From Geoalkalibacter halelectricus (GTDB lineage: Bacteria; Desulfobacterota; Desulfuromonadia; Desulfuromonadales; Geoalkalibacteraceae), in the NCBI RefSeq assembly GCF_025263685.1, contig NZ_CP092109.1, positions 930,001-994,000 on the forward strand: a stretch of 64,000 nucleotides of DNA, written 5' to 3'. Of this stretch, positions 56,176 to 64,000 are shown one piece after another. Numbering within the stretch: position 1 is the first letter of the stretch; each line of letters begins with the position of its first letter. Made by a program: the position numbers and the translations under genes. Below the pieces are notes generated by a model that ran no database searches, was not told the DNA's origin, and saw only the letters and a list, made by a program, of their open reading frames with translations.

Positions 56176-56203
56176 GCCCGGATTATTCATGAATATTTCG
56201 GGC
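56176..56203. repeat. 28-bp palindrome: fused ends of the MITE-like family (copy E)
   Basis: GCCCGGATTATTCAT is followed directly by GAATATTTCGGGC. Both halves match the element's terminal repeat, as if the inside had been deleted completely. It lies in the 58-base gap between the ABC permease and ATPase genes. Confidence 0.7.
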
Positions 56204-56207
56204 TCGC

Positions 56208-57008
56208 TTAATCACGCAATTGACGCCCAGTCAGTTGGAAGAAAAGGTCTTCAAGGTTGCGGCAGCCTTCACGGCCTGCGATCAATTGATCCGGACGGCC
56301 TTGAGCGATGACGCGCCCGTTGTCGATAATGGCGATGCGGGTGCAAAGGTGTTGGGCTTCTTCCATATAATGGGTGGTATAGATCAAAGTCATGCCTTCA
56401 TCCTTGAGCCGCGCGAGATTCTCCAGGATGGTATTGCGCGACTGGGGATCGATTCCCACCATCGGTTCGTCGAGAAAAAGCAGCCGAGGTTGATGAAGGA
56501 TTCCAGCCGCCAGATTCGCTCGGCGCTTCATGCCGCCGGAATAGGTATCAAGACGTCGATCGGCCTGCGAGGATAATCCCACCATGGCCAGGCATTGGTC
56601 GATGCGCGCTTCCAGCAACGAGCCGTGCAACCCATGAAGCCTTCCGAAATACCGCAGGTTTTCCCGTGTGCTGAGGCTTGGATACAGGGCAATATCCTGA
56701 GGCACCACGCCGATATGATTTCGAACCTTGCGCGGCTGGGACAACAGATCGATACCGCACACCTGGAGTTGCCCCTTTGAAGGCCGGAGCAAAGAACTCA
56801 GCATCGAGAGAGAAGTTGTCTTGCCGGCACCATTAGGCCCTAGCAACCCAAATATTTCTCCCTCTACCACCTCAAGGGACAGGTCAGCCACGGCGTCCCG
56901 GGAAGATCCCGGGTAACGGTAACCCAGCCCTGAGGCTGCAACGATCAGAGACTGCGGCCTTGGCACGTCAGATTTTTGGTTCACCGTATCGGTCAGGCTC
57001 AAGAGCAT
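56208..57008 (-). CDS. ABC transporter ATP-binding protein
   Basis: A 266-residue ATPase of the DRA/CcmA-like exporter group. Walker A GPNGAGKTTS, the Q loop VVPQDIALYPSL, signature YSGGMKRRA, and Walker B LLFLDEPMVGID are visible. It pairs with the ABC-2 permease. It lies 30 bases downstream of the BtrH-type gene and is probably cotranscribed with the acyl cluster. Confidence 0.92.
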   Translation of the reverse strand: MLLSLTDTVNQKSDVPRPQSLIVAASGLGYRYPGSSRDAVADLSLEVVEGEIFGLLGPNGAGKTTSLSMLSSLLRPSKGQLQVCGIDLLSQPRKVRNHIGVVPQDIALYPSLSTRENLRYFGRLHGLHGSLLEARIDQCLAMVGLSSQADRRLDTYSGGMKRRANLAAGILHQPRLLFLDEPMVGIDPQSRNTILENLARLKDEGMTLIYTTHYMEEAQHLCTRIAIIDNGRVIAQGRPDQLIAGREGCRNLEDLFFQLTGRQLRD

Positions 57009-57037
57009 GATAAATAATCAGTTTGCCGTAGAAAAAA

Positions 57038-58036
57038 CTACCATTCCCTCAGCAGGCCGCGAAACAGCTTTTCCTCGCGATCCGCGCACTCACGCAAAAT
57101 ATCCGCCAATCGAGGCCAACTGGTTTCCGCCTCTCCGCGCCCCTTACAGCGCCGTGCGCCCAACTGCGCAAATTCGCGCCAACGGTCCCCAATTTGCGTC
57201 AATTCGGCGGAATATTCATGAAGTCGAGGCTTGTCGAGCAGATTTGCGGCTTCCTGCAAAAACGCCGCATAAATAAACCGAAAACCACCGCCGCCGGTGC
57301 CGATTTCTTCCTGCATCCGGATAAGATGTCCCAGATATTGCCCGGCCCTTTTAGCGCCAAGTTTTTCGGGCCATTGCTCCAACCTGCCCGCCAGAAACCG
57401 GATTCCCCGCACGCCGATAATCGGCACAGGCGCTTTGACCATGCGCCGTCCGACTTCCTGAATGCCGGAAATCACCGCAGGGCGCAGATCAACCTGTGGG
57501 GGAACATTCTTCAGAAAATACATGGCACCCTTGGGTGCCAAAGCGCCTTCGGCAAACCGTGCCCGCATTAAATCGCTACGGGAACAAAGTACGGCTTTAT
57601 CAATCACCGGGTCGCTGATACGGTAATCCTGGTCGGTACGCCCATAAACGATCAGATTATGAGCGTTAAAGTGAAACCGCAGAGCAGGTGGAAAGTAAGG
57701 CAGCCAGAAAACTCCCGTCTGAAGGCCGACGGGAATCTGCTTTTCCAGAACCTGATCCAATGCGTCCATGGCCTGCTCAGGACGGCGGAATTTCTGTCTG
57801 GCAACCTCCACCCCCAGGCGCTGGGCAACCCGCTTGAATATGGCCCCCGGCGTGCAGCGAAAGGTAACCAAAGGCAACCGATTGATTTTTACGAACGGCA
57901 GATAGCCAAAGAAAAGCCCCGAACCGATGCCGAAAGCCATCGCCTCGGAAATCTCTATGCCGTGATGAAACAAGAGATTTGCGGTAACTCCGCTTTCGCA
58001 ATGGGCCGATTGGCGATGCGCAAAATTTATATCCAC
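57038..58036 (-). CDS. BtrH_N/DUF4872-type acyltransferase-like protein
   Basis: A 332-residue protein. Its N-terminal domain (FAHRQSAHCESGVTANLLFHHGIEISE, ~residues 5-140) matches the BtrH_N family with a likely nucleophilic Cys in SAHCESG. BtrH in butirosin synthesis moves an acyl group from an ACP to its acceptor. A DUF4872-like C-terminal region (GTGGGGFRFIYAAFLQEA) follows. GTG at 58036 is chosen because family members start just before FAHRQS. In this cluster it probably transfers or releases an ACP-bound chain. Confidence 0.8.
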   Translation of the reverse strand: MDINFAHRQSAHCESGVTANLLFHHGIEISEAMAFGIGSGLFFGYLPFVKINRLPLVTFRCTPGAIFKRVAQRLGVEVARQKFRRPEQAMDALDQVLEKQIPVGLQTGVFWLPYFPPALRFHFNAHNLIVYGRTDQDYRISDPVIDKAVLCSRSDLMRARFAEGALAPKGAMYFLKNVPPQVDLRPAVISGIQEVGRRMVKAPVPIIGVRGIRFLAGRLEQWPEKLGAKRAGQYLGHLIRMQEEIGTGGGGFRFIYAAFLQEAANLLDKPRLHEYSAELTQIGDRWREFAQLGARRCKGRGEAETSWPRLADILRECADREEKLFRGLLREW

Positions 58037-58041
58037 GAATA

Positions 58042-58479
58042 TCAGTCCCTGCTTTTCTCGGAAATTTGAACCGGTAATGCCACCTCTGCGGGTACGTAAT
58101 CCAGGGCCTCGGCCTCCATGCCAAAAATACGCGCGTAGCGCAGGCGAATATCCGGTTTGAGCTTGGCATATACTTTGGGCCGCAAGTGCCGTTTCACGCG
58201 CCATGGAGCAATTTGGGCATAGCGGGACAAAAGTGCAGCGTCCATCTGGCAACGCGCCATGTGAAAGGCCAAGGGACTGGCCTCGCCGTCTCGCACGGCT
58301 TGAATCGCGCGCCCCATGTCTTCAGCAATCACTTCCCACGCCTGAATATTGGCGACATTAGCGGGATCCCACCCGACACTGGGCACCAGGACATAGCGCC
58401 CCTGCTCATCCAGGGCATAAAAAACCTCGCGCCAGGGGCCGAGGATACCGGCATCCTGGGGAACCTCTTCTTTCTTCAA
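58042..58479 (-). CDS. Hypothetical protein of the acyl cluster
   Basis: A 145-residue soluble protein beginning LKKEEVPQDAGILGPWREVFYAL with a TTG start (AGGTGG upstream). The middle has VPSVGWDPANVANIQAWEVI and the end a basic helical region (RVKRHLRPKVYAKLKPDI). I do not recognise a domain; the basic part might form a helix-turn-helix. Five bases separate it from the BtrH-type gene, so the two are likely functionally linked. Confidence 0.65.
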   Translation of the reverse strand: MKKEEVPQDAGILGPWREVFYALDEQGRYVLVPSVGWDPANVANIQAWEVIAEDMGRAIQAVRDGEASPLAFHMARCQMDAALLSRYAQIAPWRVKRHLRPKVYAKLKPDIRLRYARIFGMEAEALDYVPAEVALPVQISEKSRD

Positions 58480-58494
58480 CGACAACCACCTGCC

Positions 58495-59085
58495 TTAAAA
58501 AAATCGCCCAAAACTCAGCACCACGGAATTGATACCCCGGTTATCCCTGTGCAAATCCGCATTGGACACATGATGCAGCCTGAATGCGGTAAACCAAACG
58601 CCGTAGCGGTTGGTTTCAATTTCCGTTCCGATCCCGGCTTGGGGATTGAAATTGATTCTGAGACCTTGCCCGTCTACCTGAAAATCGGTATAGATCAGGC
58701 CGATACCCGCTTCGGCATAGGGACGCAACCGGCTGCTGCGCAAGCGGTCCAGAAAATACAGGGCCAGCATATTGCCTGATGCAATGACTCGCATTTTCGG
58801 TGCGGTGGTCAGACCGAGGTTGGCTTCCACCTTGAAACGCAAGGCTTCCGGAGCGCGATGCGGCCAAACGGCGTCATAGTCAAACAGAGCCAATCCGACA
58901 ACCTGCACGAAATCGATCTTTTCGTTCGGATCGTAGACCGAACCCAGATTGCCGCCCAAGCCAAAGCGGGTCGGAACCAACTCCTGCGCAGCCGCGACGG
59001 GCAACGGGCACAGCATGTTTCCAGAAAGAACAAGCAGTGCCAGGATGTAGATCCTAACTCTTTTCCACCCTAATATGTCCGACAC
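58495..59085 (-). CDS. PagL-like lipid A deacylase / acyloxyacyl hydrolase family
   Basis: An outer-membrane beta-barrel of about 196 residues with a signal peptide (YILALLVLSGNMLCPLPVAAA). The C-terminal HHVSNADLHRDNRGINSVVLSFGRFF contains the PagL His-Ser pair and the conserved Asn-Gly-Asn pattern, ending in the aromatic residue typical of barrels. PagL removes the 3-O acyl chain of lipid A. GTG 59085 has GGGAG upstream; GTG 59100 is the alternative. It overlaps the upstream ketosynthase-like gene. In this cluster it may act on a lipid product rather than lipid A. Confidence 0.8.
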   Translation of the reverse strand: MSDILGWKRVRIYILALLVLSGNMLCPLPVAAAQELVPTRFGLGGNLGSVYDPNEKIDFVQVVGLALFDYDAVWPHRAPEALRFKVEANLGLTTAPKMRVIASGNMLALYFLDRLRSSRLRPYAEAGIGLIYTDFQVDGQGLRINFNPQAGIGTEIETNRYGVWFTAFRLHHVSNADLHRDNRGINSVVLSFGRFF

Positions 59086-60130
59086 GCCCTCTCCCGTCAC
59101 ATTTCAAGCAAATCAGCCGATTCCTGTCCAATGCGCCCTGAGCAAGCTGCCAACCGGGGTCGGCTGGTCCTGCAAAACCATTGGCGCCAGGTAACCGCCC
59201 GTCCCGTAGCGCCATAGCTGCAACCGCCAGGTCAAAGGCCTGGCCGACAGGCAGGCTGCCATAATACGGCGTATAAACCGCGACGGATGCCGAGCCGGGC
59301 AGAACCTGACGATAGCCGGTGCTGCAACCGGCGTGGCCATCGAGGTTGAGAAGATACGTCTCGCCGCTTGACAAGGGAGCCTGGATAGATTCCTGCCTGA
59401 TTTGCGAAACGTGGCCGTAGCGGGCCTGCTCATCGCGCGTCAACAGGAAAAAGGCCGCTCCTTCCCCAGGTATAGCCGTTTGCCGATCTAGGGAAAAAGG
59501 ATCGATCATGGATTCACCACCCGGGAAAAAACGGCCCCAGCAGTAACCCAGCACCGAGCAGAGCTCATCCACCGCACCGAACAGAACCTTGTCGACCCGC
59601 CCCTCGGCCAGCCAGAGTTGTGTGGTCATCAATGCCGAACAAACCGACATTTCAAATTGGCTCACCGTTAAGCTCGGACCGCCGGCCTTGAGTTGAATGG
59701 CAACGTGAGCGGCCGCCGCATTATGGACGGAATTGGAAAAATTAGTAGGTGACGCGCAAGCATCACCCCCGTCAAACACGGAATCGAGAAAGGAAAACGT
59801 GGTACGCGTCGGCCCATAGCCGCTAGCGATCACGACCCCTACTCGCTCCATCGAGGATTCCAGTTCACCGGCATCTTCCAGGGCCAGGCAGGCTCCCAAA
59901 AGCGCCATCCGGGAAAAATGATCGATACGGCGCGTCGCCCGCTTGTTGACGAATCGCTCAAGCGGTGCGGAATCGGCCGTGTACGCCGCCATGTTCAATT
60001 CTTGCCCCTCAACGGGGACAATCAACGAGCCGAAGGCGGGTACGCCTTCCATCAGGCGTTTCTCCAAATCACCCAAGCCGCAGCCGAAACCGCCCAAAAC
60101 ACCGACCCCCTGAATGGCAAGCCGGATCAT
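59054..60130 (-). CDS. Chain-length-factor-like ketosynthase, active Cys replaced by Glu
   Basis: A 358-residue thiolase-fold protein of the FabF/CLF type. Aligned by eye with the neighbouring ketosynthase (GPVQTIVNACSS against GPSLTVSQFEMS, no gap), Glu160 takes the place of the active Cys. The histidine motifs are also not recognisable as GTGTPD and KxxxGH. It is thus a non-condensing partner, like chain-length factors that have Gln at this place. It overlaps the active ketosynthase gene by four bases, so a heterodimer is likely. Confidence 0.83.
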   Translation of the reverse strand: MIRLAIQGVGVLGGFGCGLGDLEKRLMEGVPAFGSLIVPVEGQELNMAAYTADSAPLERFVNKRATRRIDHFSRMALLGACLALEDAGELESSMERVGVVIASGYGPTRTTFSFLDSVFDGGDACASPTNFSNSVHNAAAAHVAIQLKAGGPSLTVSQFEMSVCSALMTTQLWLAEGRVDKVLFGAVDELCSVLGYCWGRFFPGGESMIDPFSLDRQTAIPGEGAAFFLLTRDEQARYGHVSQIRQESIQAPLSSGETYLLNLDGHAGCSTGYRQVLPGSASVAVYTPYYGSLPVGQAFDLAVAAMALRDGRLPGANGFAGPADPGWQLAQGALDRNRLICLKCDGRGRVGHIRVEKS

Positions 60131-61329
60131 CGCCTCTCTCCTTTCGCCATCACAATAACCGCATTATTGCCGCCGAAGGCCAATGATTGCGATAGGGCAA
60201 AACGCCCCGCGACGATGGTCTCCACAGCCACGGGGCAAGCAGGCAGATCAGGATCGGGCTCGCTGAAACCGATGTTCGCCGGGATGCGCTCCTGTTCCAG
60301 GCAAACCAGCGTCAAAGCGGCTTCAACTCCGCCTGCGGCGCCAAGGGTGTGGCCGGTAAAGCCTTTCGTGGAAAGAAACGGGATGCCTGGAAAAACGTCA
60401 GCCAAGGTGCGGCTCTCTACGCGGTCATTGTCGGGAGTGCCGGTGCCGTGGGCATTGATGAACGCAATATCCTCCGGCTGGCAGCCTGCCGCATCCAGGG
60501 CTTCGCTCAATGCATGCTTCAGACCCGATCCCTCAGGGTGCGGCGCCGTAAGATGATAGGCATCGCAAGCGCCGCCGTAACCGGCCAACCAGGCGCGCAC
60601 CCTATCTGGCCGCCGCTGGATTAAGGCGTCACTTTCCAGCACCAGCATGCCGGCACCTTCCCCAAGATTCAGCCCTTTGCGCTTAAGATCAAAAGGCCGT
60701 ACCGGTTCAGAATCGGTAATCATCAACGAAATAAAACCATTATAAGTCGTACGGCACAGCTCATCGGCGCCGCCGGCTAGAACCAGATCACACAAGCCCG
60801 CACGAATCCATTGGGCGGCGATCCCCACGGCATCGGTCCCTGAGGAGCAGGCATTAACGATTGTTTGCACCGGCCCCCGGAATCCGAAATAATCGGCAAC
60901 GGCCGCGGCAGGGTTTGCGGCCAGAAAACGGCCGATGGGCTCCATGCCGGGCGAACCGCCATCGCGGTATTCGCGGTAAAACGCTTCATTGTTCATTGCG
61001 CTGCCGACCGTCGTTCCCACAATAACCCCGACCTTGAGCCTTTCCAGGTCAGCCGCCTCCCAACCGGCATCAGCCAGAGCTTCCGCCGATGCGGCCCGCG
61101 CCAGGCGCGCCGTGCGCAACATATCGGGATCAGCGGGCATCGACGCCGGGAAAAAACTCTCCGGCACCTCGAATACCGGATATTTCACCGCATGCCCGGC
61201 GCTGAACAACTCAGGCGGAGCGGGCTTTCTTTGACCTCTGAAAAGCGCTTCCATGCAGGCGGCAAGATCGGGCCCGGCAGCGCACAGGCAACCGGCTCCC
61301 GTTATGGCGACGGGTTGTCGACGTTTCAT
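60127..61329 (-). CDS. Beta-ketoacyl-ACP synthase (FabF-like)
   Basis: A 400-residue condensing enzyme with a complete catalytic set: Cys161 (VNACSSGTDA), His294 (NAHGTGTPDND) and His327 (KGFTGHTLGAAGG). It elongates acyl chains bound to an ACP. Its start overlaps the ACP gene stop (ATGA) and its stop overlaps the chain-length-factor-like gene, giving an ACP-KS-CLF unit as in type II polyketide and aryl-polyene systems. Confidence 0.93.
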   Translation of the reverse strand: MKRRQPVAITGAGCLCAAGPDLAACMEALFRGQRKPAPPELFSAGHAVKYPVFEVPESFFPASMPADPDMLRTARLARAASAEALADAGWEAADLERLKVGVIVGTTVGSAMNNEAFYREYRDGGSPGMEPIGRFLAANPAAAVADYFGFRGPVQTIVNACSSGTDAVGIAAQWIRAGLCDLVLAGGADELCRTTYNGFISLMITDSEPVRPFDLKRKGLNLGEGAGMLVLESDALIQRRPDRVRAWLAGYGGACDAYHLTAPHPEGSGLKHALSEALDAAGCQPEDIAFINAHGTGTPDNDRVESRTLADVFPGIPFLSTKGFTGHTLGAAGGVEAALTLVCLEQERIPANIGFSEPDPDLPACPVAVETIVAGRFALSQSLAFGGNNAVIVMAKGERR

Positions 61330-61580
61330 GCCGTGCGCTTTGAATCAATAAAGGACACAAGGCTATTTACGGACTGCAAAGCCGGGCGGCCTTCCTCCAT
61401 ATCCTTGATTTCAACACCGAAATTTTTCTGGACCAGAACCACCAATTCAACCGCGTCCAGGGAGTCGAGGCCCAGTCCCTCGCCGAAAAGAGGGGCATCG
61501 TCATCGATATCCTCGGGCGTCATATCTTCGAGGTTGAGTTCTTCCACCAACATCTGCTTGAGCTTTTCCTTGGTCGCCAT
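61326..61580 (-). CDS. Acyl carrier protein
   Basis: An 84-residue ACP with the phosphopantetheine serine in GLGLDSLDAVELV. Helix 1 and the linker (EELNLEDMTPEDIDDDAPLF) are very acidic. The C-terminus FIDSKRTA resembles that of the ACP at 54340. It overlaps the ketosynthase gene by four bases and follows the acyltransferase gene by three. Confidence 0.95.
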   Translation of the reverse strand: MATKEKLKQMLVEELNLEDMTPEDIDDDAPLFGEGLGLDSLDAVELVVLVQKNFGVEIKDMEEGRPALQSVNSLVSFIDSKRTA

Positions 61581-61583
61581 ACC

Positions 61584-62555
61584 TTATAACTCCTTTTCAT
61601 CCTGGGAACTTATCCCGTCCGCAGGGGGAAGCTGCGTGTCCCACATGTCGAAAAAATTAAAAAACTGATAAGGATATTGCCGTGCATAGTCTTCCAAAGC
61701 CTCGGAAAACTCCTTTACATAAGGGATAAAAGATTGAGGGCTACGCCGCAGGTTGCCGGGAACCCTGATCACGCGCGCCAGGCTCAGTTCGTATTGATCG
61801 ACGCCGACTTTGGCTGACAACAGAACGCCGATCGGAGCCCCCGTGGCGGATGCCAATTTATAGGCGCTGAACGGAAATCGCGCCGGAGCGCCGAGAAAAT
61901 CAACCGATACGGCGCTGCGGTCACTGCCAAGCAGGCGATCGCCCATGACGGAAAGAATCTCTCCCCGCTTGAGTACTTCCAGCATTTCCAGGGCGCCCCC
62001 CAGGTAGCCACGTGGATCAATAATCCGAAAAGGGCTTTCCCTGCCGCCATGCTCGAAATAATGCCGGTCGATATCGCCCTCTTCCTTCTGCATCAGCAAA
62101 CTGACCGGCTGCTTAAGAAAATCCAGCGCAGCCATGGTTGTCTGCCAGGATCCGACATGAGCGGCAACCAGAATCAATCCTTTTCCCTCGTCCAACAGGG
62201 CAAGCAGTTCATCGCGCCCTTTGAGGGTCACCCCCGTTGACGAGGGGCCTAAAATGCCAACCACGGCCCGGTCAATCAGCGATTTTCCCAACGCCAGGCT
62301 CATGCGGTAGCTGTGCAGCAGTCGTTTTCCGCTTCCGGCCTCGGGAAAACGCCGCCGCAGGTAAAATTCACATTTGCCGCGCTGATCAGGGCGGCACAGC
62401 ACATAATACCAGACAATCAGCGATAATACGGCATAGGCCGGCCGCCGCCCGAACAACCGGACTATTGCGTAAAAAAAACGATGCTGCCAAGCGGCACCGA
62501 TACTGCGGCTGCTCCAGCGTCTGACACCTGGTGCATGTTCATCCCCGTGCGGCAC
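61584..62555 (-). CDS. LpxL/HtrB-like lysophospholipid acyltransferase
   Basis: A 323-residue membrane-associated acyltransferase with an N-terminal hydrophobic stretch (AYAVLSLIVWYYVLC). The catalytic HVGSW motif is at ~residues 132-136, DRLLGSDRSAVSVDFLGAPARFP follows, and the late segment FFNFFDMWD is typical. LpxL-type enzymes move acyl chains from ACP to lipid acceptors. It overlaps the glycosyltransferase gene by 17 bases, supporting an operon that builds and lipidates an acyl product. Confidence 0.87.
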   Translation of the reverse strand: MPHGDEHAPGVRRWSSRSIGAAWQHRFFYAIVRLFGRRPAYAVLSLIVWYYVLCRPDQRGKCEFYLRRRFPEAGSGKRLLHSYRMSLALGKSLIDRAVVGILGPSSTGVTLKGRDELLALLDEGKGLILVAAHVGSWQTTMAALDFLKQPVSLLMQKEEGDIDRHYFEHGGRESPFRIIDPRGYLGGALEMLEVLKRGEILSVMGDRLLGSDRSAVSVDFLGAPARFPFSAYKLASATGAPIGVLLSAKVGVDQYELSLARVIRVPGNLRRSPQSFIPYVKEFSEALEDYARQYPYQFFNFFDMWDTQLPPADGISSQDEKEL

Positions 62556-63708
62556 AGCGTTCCCTCTGCAGCATTCTGGCCATGATATAAATTATGGCGG
62601 CAACCACCAAGGCCAGGGCCGGACCGACAATCAACGATCCCAGCAACCATTCCCAAAGGCGCTGCAATCCCTGATAACCAAGCGTTTCCAGTGAGAATTC
62701 GGTCAAAAACCGGCCATGGCGCATAAAATATCCGACCTGAATGCATAAGGCCGGCACCAATGGCGGCATGCACAATTGACTGGTGCTGACCGCCGCGACT
62801 TTATTGAGCCGAAAAAAACCCGCCGCGAAAAGAATCGCCAGAGTATGGCAGGCGATGAGCGGCGCCGCCCCCAGGATGACGCCCAAAGCGCCCGCTGCGG
62901 CAAGCTGGCCGGGGGTGGCGTTCTCGCTGAGCAAGGTTCGCAACGACTGCATCGGCCGCAACACGCTCAGTTTGTCGTGGGAAGCCGCCTCCGCAACGAT
63001 TTTTCGGTGAGGCCAGGGCGTCACGGACCGCAGGGTCAAACGCGTATTGAGCATGCTGAGACGAAAATTATCCATGAAACCGCGAAAGTGGGAAATTCGC
63101 TCATCTGCCGGGGGATAATAGACCGAAATGGTTACATCCCGTAGAGGAACCCCTGCCCAGGCGGATTTAACCAGAACCTCAACCTCGAAGGAATAATGAA
63201 CTTCGTCGAGCTTGAGCGCCTCCAGAACCCTTAAGGGATAAATCCGAAATCCGCTCTGGGTGTCTTTGAGGGATTGGCCCGTCTGCAACCGCAGCCAGAA
63301 ATTCGAAAACTTGCGCCCGAACCGGCTTGAACCGGGAACATTTTCCGTATCAAAGTTGCGCGCGCCGACCACCACAGCCAGGGGCGTTTCGGCGACAACA
63401 TCCATCAACTTGGGCAAATCAGATGGGTCATGCTGCCCATCGGCGTCAATAGTGGCAATATGCGTCATGCCCAGCTTGCGCGCCTCGCGAGCCGCCGTCA
63501 TAATCGCTGCGCCTTTGCCGCGATTGCGCTCATGCCGCAGGAGGGTCACCGGCAACCCCTCTAACCGTTCGCTGCCCCCGTCGGTGCTCCCGTCATCAAC
63601 AACCAGAACCCGATCATGTACCGCCAGGGTCTTCTCGACCACCTCACGCACGGTCGCGCCATGGTTGTAAAGGGGAATGACTGCCAGCACCTTCACCGCA
63701 TCAGCCAT
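62539..63708 (-). CDS. GT2 glycosyltransferase fused to DUF2062
   Basis: A 389-residue protein. The first ~230 residues are a GT-A glycosyltransferase of the dolichyl-phosphate-mannose-synthase kind: VIPLYNHGATV, VVDDGSTDGG, ATIDADGQHDP and KDTQSGFR. The C-terminal ~150 residues hold a DUF2062 domain with several membrane segments (GVILGAAPLIACHTLAILF). The fusion occurs in aryl-polyene-like clusters, where it is thought to glycosylate a membrane-bound product. ATG 63708 follows AGGAG. Confidence 0.87.
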   Translation of the reverse strand: MADAVKVLAVIPLYNHGATVREVVEKTLAVHDRVLVVDDGSTDGGSERLEGLPVTLLRHERNRGKGAAIMTAAREARKLGMTHIATIDADGQHDPSDLPKLMDVVAETPLAVVVGARNFDTENVPGSSRFGRKFSNFWLRLQTGQSLKDTQSGFRIYPLRVLEALKLDEVHYSFEVEVLVKSAWAGVPLRDVTISVYYPPADERISHFRGFMDNFRLSMLNTRLTLRSVTPWPHRKIVAEAASHDKLSVLRPMQSLRTLLSENATPGQLAAAGALGVILGAAPLIACHTLAILFAAGFFRLNKVAAVSTSQLCMPPLVPALCIQVGYFMRHGRFLTEFSLETLGYQGLQRLWEWLLGSLIVGPALALVVAAIIYIMARMLQRERCAARG

Positions 63709-64000
63709 CGGAACGCTCCTGAGCGATGCGCCGGTTGCTGCGGGCAAAACGCAGGAAATCGCCGAGGTTCAGGGCGAACCGTTTCCAACTGTCAGGCGAT
63801 TGCCACAGCATGGCGGCATAACCGGCTAACACGCGGGGACGCTGGAAATGCCGCTTATAAAATTCGGTAAAGAGTTCCTCAAGCCGCTCGCGGGTCATGC
63901 CATGGGGGACGAAGCGGAACTGCATGCAATCCATCGCTTCCCAATCTTCGTCAAAGGTCCCGAATTCACGTATCTTCTCATAGAGCGGCGAACCGGGAAA
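63701..64000 (-). CDS. Radical SAM protein (B12-binding type), C-terminal part only
   Basis: The last ~99 residues of a gene whose start lies beyond the window. FPGSPLYEKIREFGTF at the edge is the late radical SAM segment typical of B12-dependent members, and the end MTRERLEELFTEFYKRHFQRP resembles HpnJ-like proteins. The Cys motif is not in view, so the class is inferred. It overlaps the GT2 gene by eight bases and shares its operon. Confidence 0.7.
   Translation of the reverse strand, partial: FPGSPLYEKIREFGTFDEDWEAMDCMQFRFVPHGMTRERLEELFTEFYKRHFQRPRVLAGYAAMLWQSPDSWKRFALNLGDFLRFARSNRRIAQERSDG

Noticed and set aside
31881-56203. Repeated palindromes as a CRISPR array
   Set aside because: The copies are kilobases apart, ~140-185 bp long and not separated by regular spacers, and no cas gene is present.

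Overview
The window reads as chromosomal DNA of a GC-rich anaerobe of the Desulfuromonadales/Geobacterales type. The evidence for this is a split-Soret-type cytochrome c, a chemoreceptor with a periplasmic c-heme motif, bacteriohemerythrins, a PurL with a fused PurS-like N-terminus, a sigma-54 regulator next to a near-perfect sigma-54 promoter, and a multi-domain GGDEF/EAL protein. This is inference from gene content; no rRNA is present to settle it.

Layout. 0-3.3 kb: lysine catabolism (lysine 6-aminotransferase and aminoadipate-semialdehyde dehydrogenase plus a cut-off third gene). 3.4-13.7 kb: methionine sulfoxide reductases, an M1-like peptidase, a ChaN-family protein, glycogen debranching enzyme, a phospholipase D-VTT fusion, and small repair and envelope genes. 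13.9-15.1 kb: a small accessory patch (four-helix-bundle protein, HsdM-like N-terminal fragment) beside a tRNA-Gly. 15.2-18.1 kb: lytic transglycosylase, nadB, chorismate mutase and a free-standing FXD domain. 18.1-25.6 kb: pyrE, purF, purQ, purL, purB. 26.9-30.5 kb: gap-pgk-tpiA-secG and tRNA-Leu. 31-37.4 kb: map, a REC/PAS/GGDEF/EAL/REC protein, a histidine kinase and a hemerythrin.

37.5-48.4 kb holds an ArsR-type regulator and mobB. It is followed by what looks like a sulfur/redox module on the minus strand: zinc-ribbon protein, SufC-like ATPase, SufB/D-like scaffold, YedE-type transporter, TusA-like carrier, a soluble PAS histidine kinase and an NtrC-type regulator, nearly all overlapping or abutting. 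Immediately downstream is a split-Soret cytochrome gene with a sigma-54 promoter and palindromic upstream sites. I infer that the two-component pair controls this cytochrome. A chemoreceptor carrying both a c-heme motif and a hemerythrin domain follows.

48.5-64 kb is accessory in character. A visibly AT-richer stretch (carotenoid-oxygenase-like lipoprotein, alpha/beta hydrolase) leads into a B12-radical-SAM/KAS III pair. Then comes a long minus-strand cluster: acyl carrier proteins, ketosynthase, chain-length-factor-like ketosynthase with Glu in place of the active Cys, LpxL-like acyltransferase, GT2-DUF2062 glycosyltransferase, BtrH-type acyltransferase, PagL-type hydrolase, ABC exporter and a radical-SAM protein running off the end. 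It resembles aryl-polyene/type II fatty-acyl clusters but is incomplete in this window, so its product is unknown.

The window also carries several palindromic repeat families. The most striking is a MITE-like element with GGATTATTCATGA termini, present five times (two full, one short, one truncated, one reduced to fused ends); four of the five copies lie in the 45.9-56.2 kb accessory part. A separate 167-bp foldback element sits exactly between two convergent stop codons at 30.9-31.1 kb.
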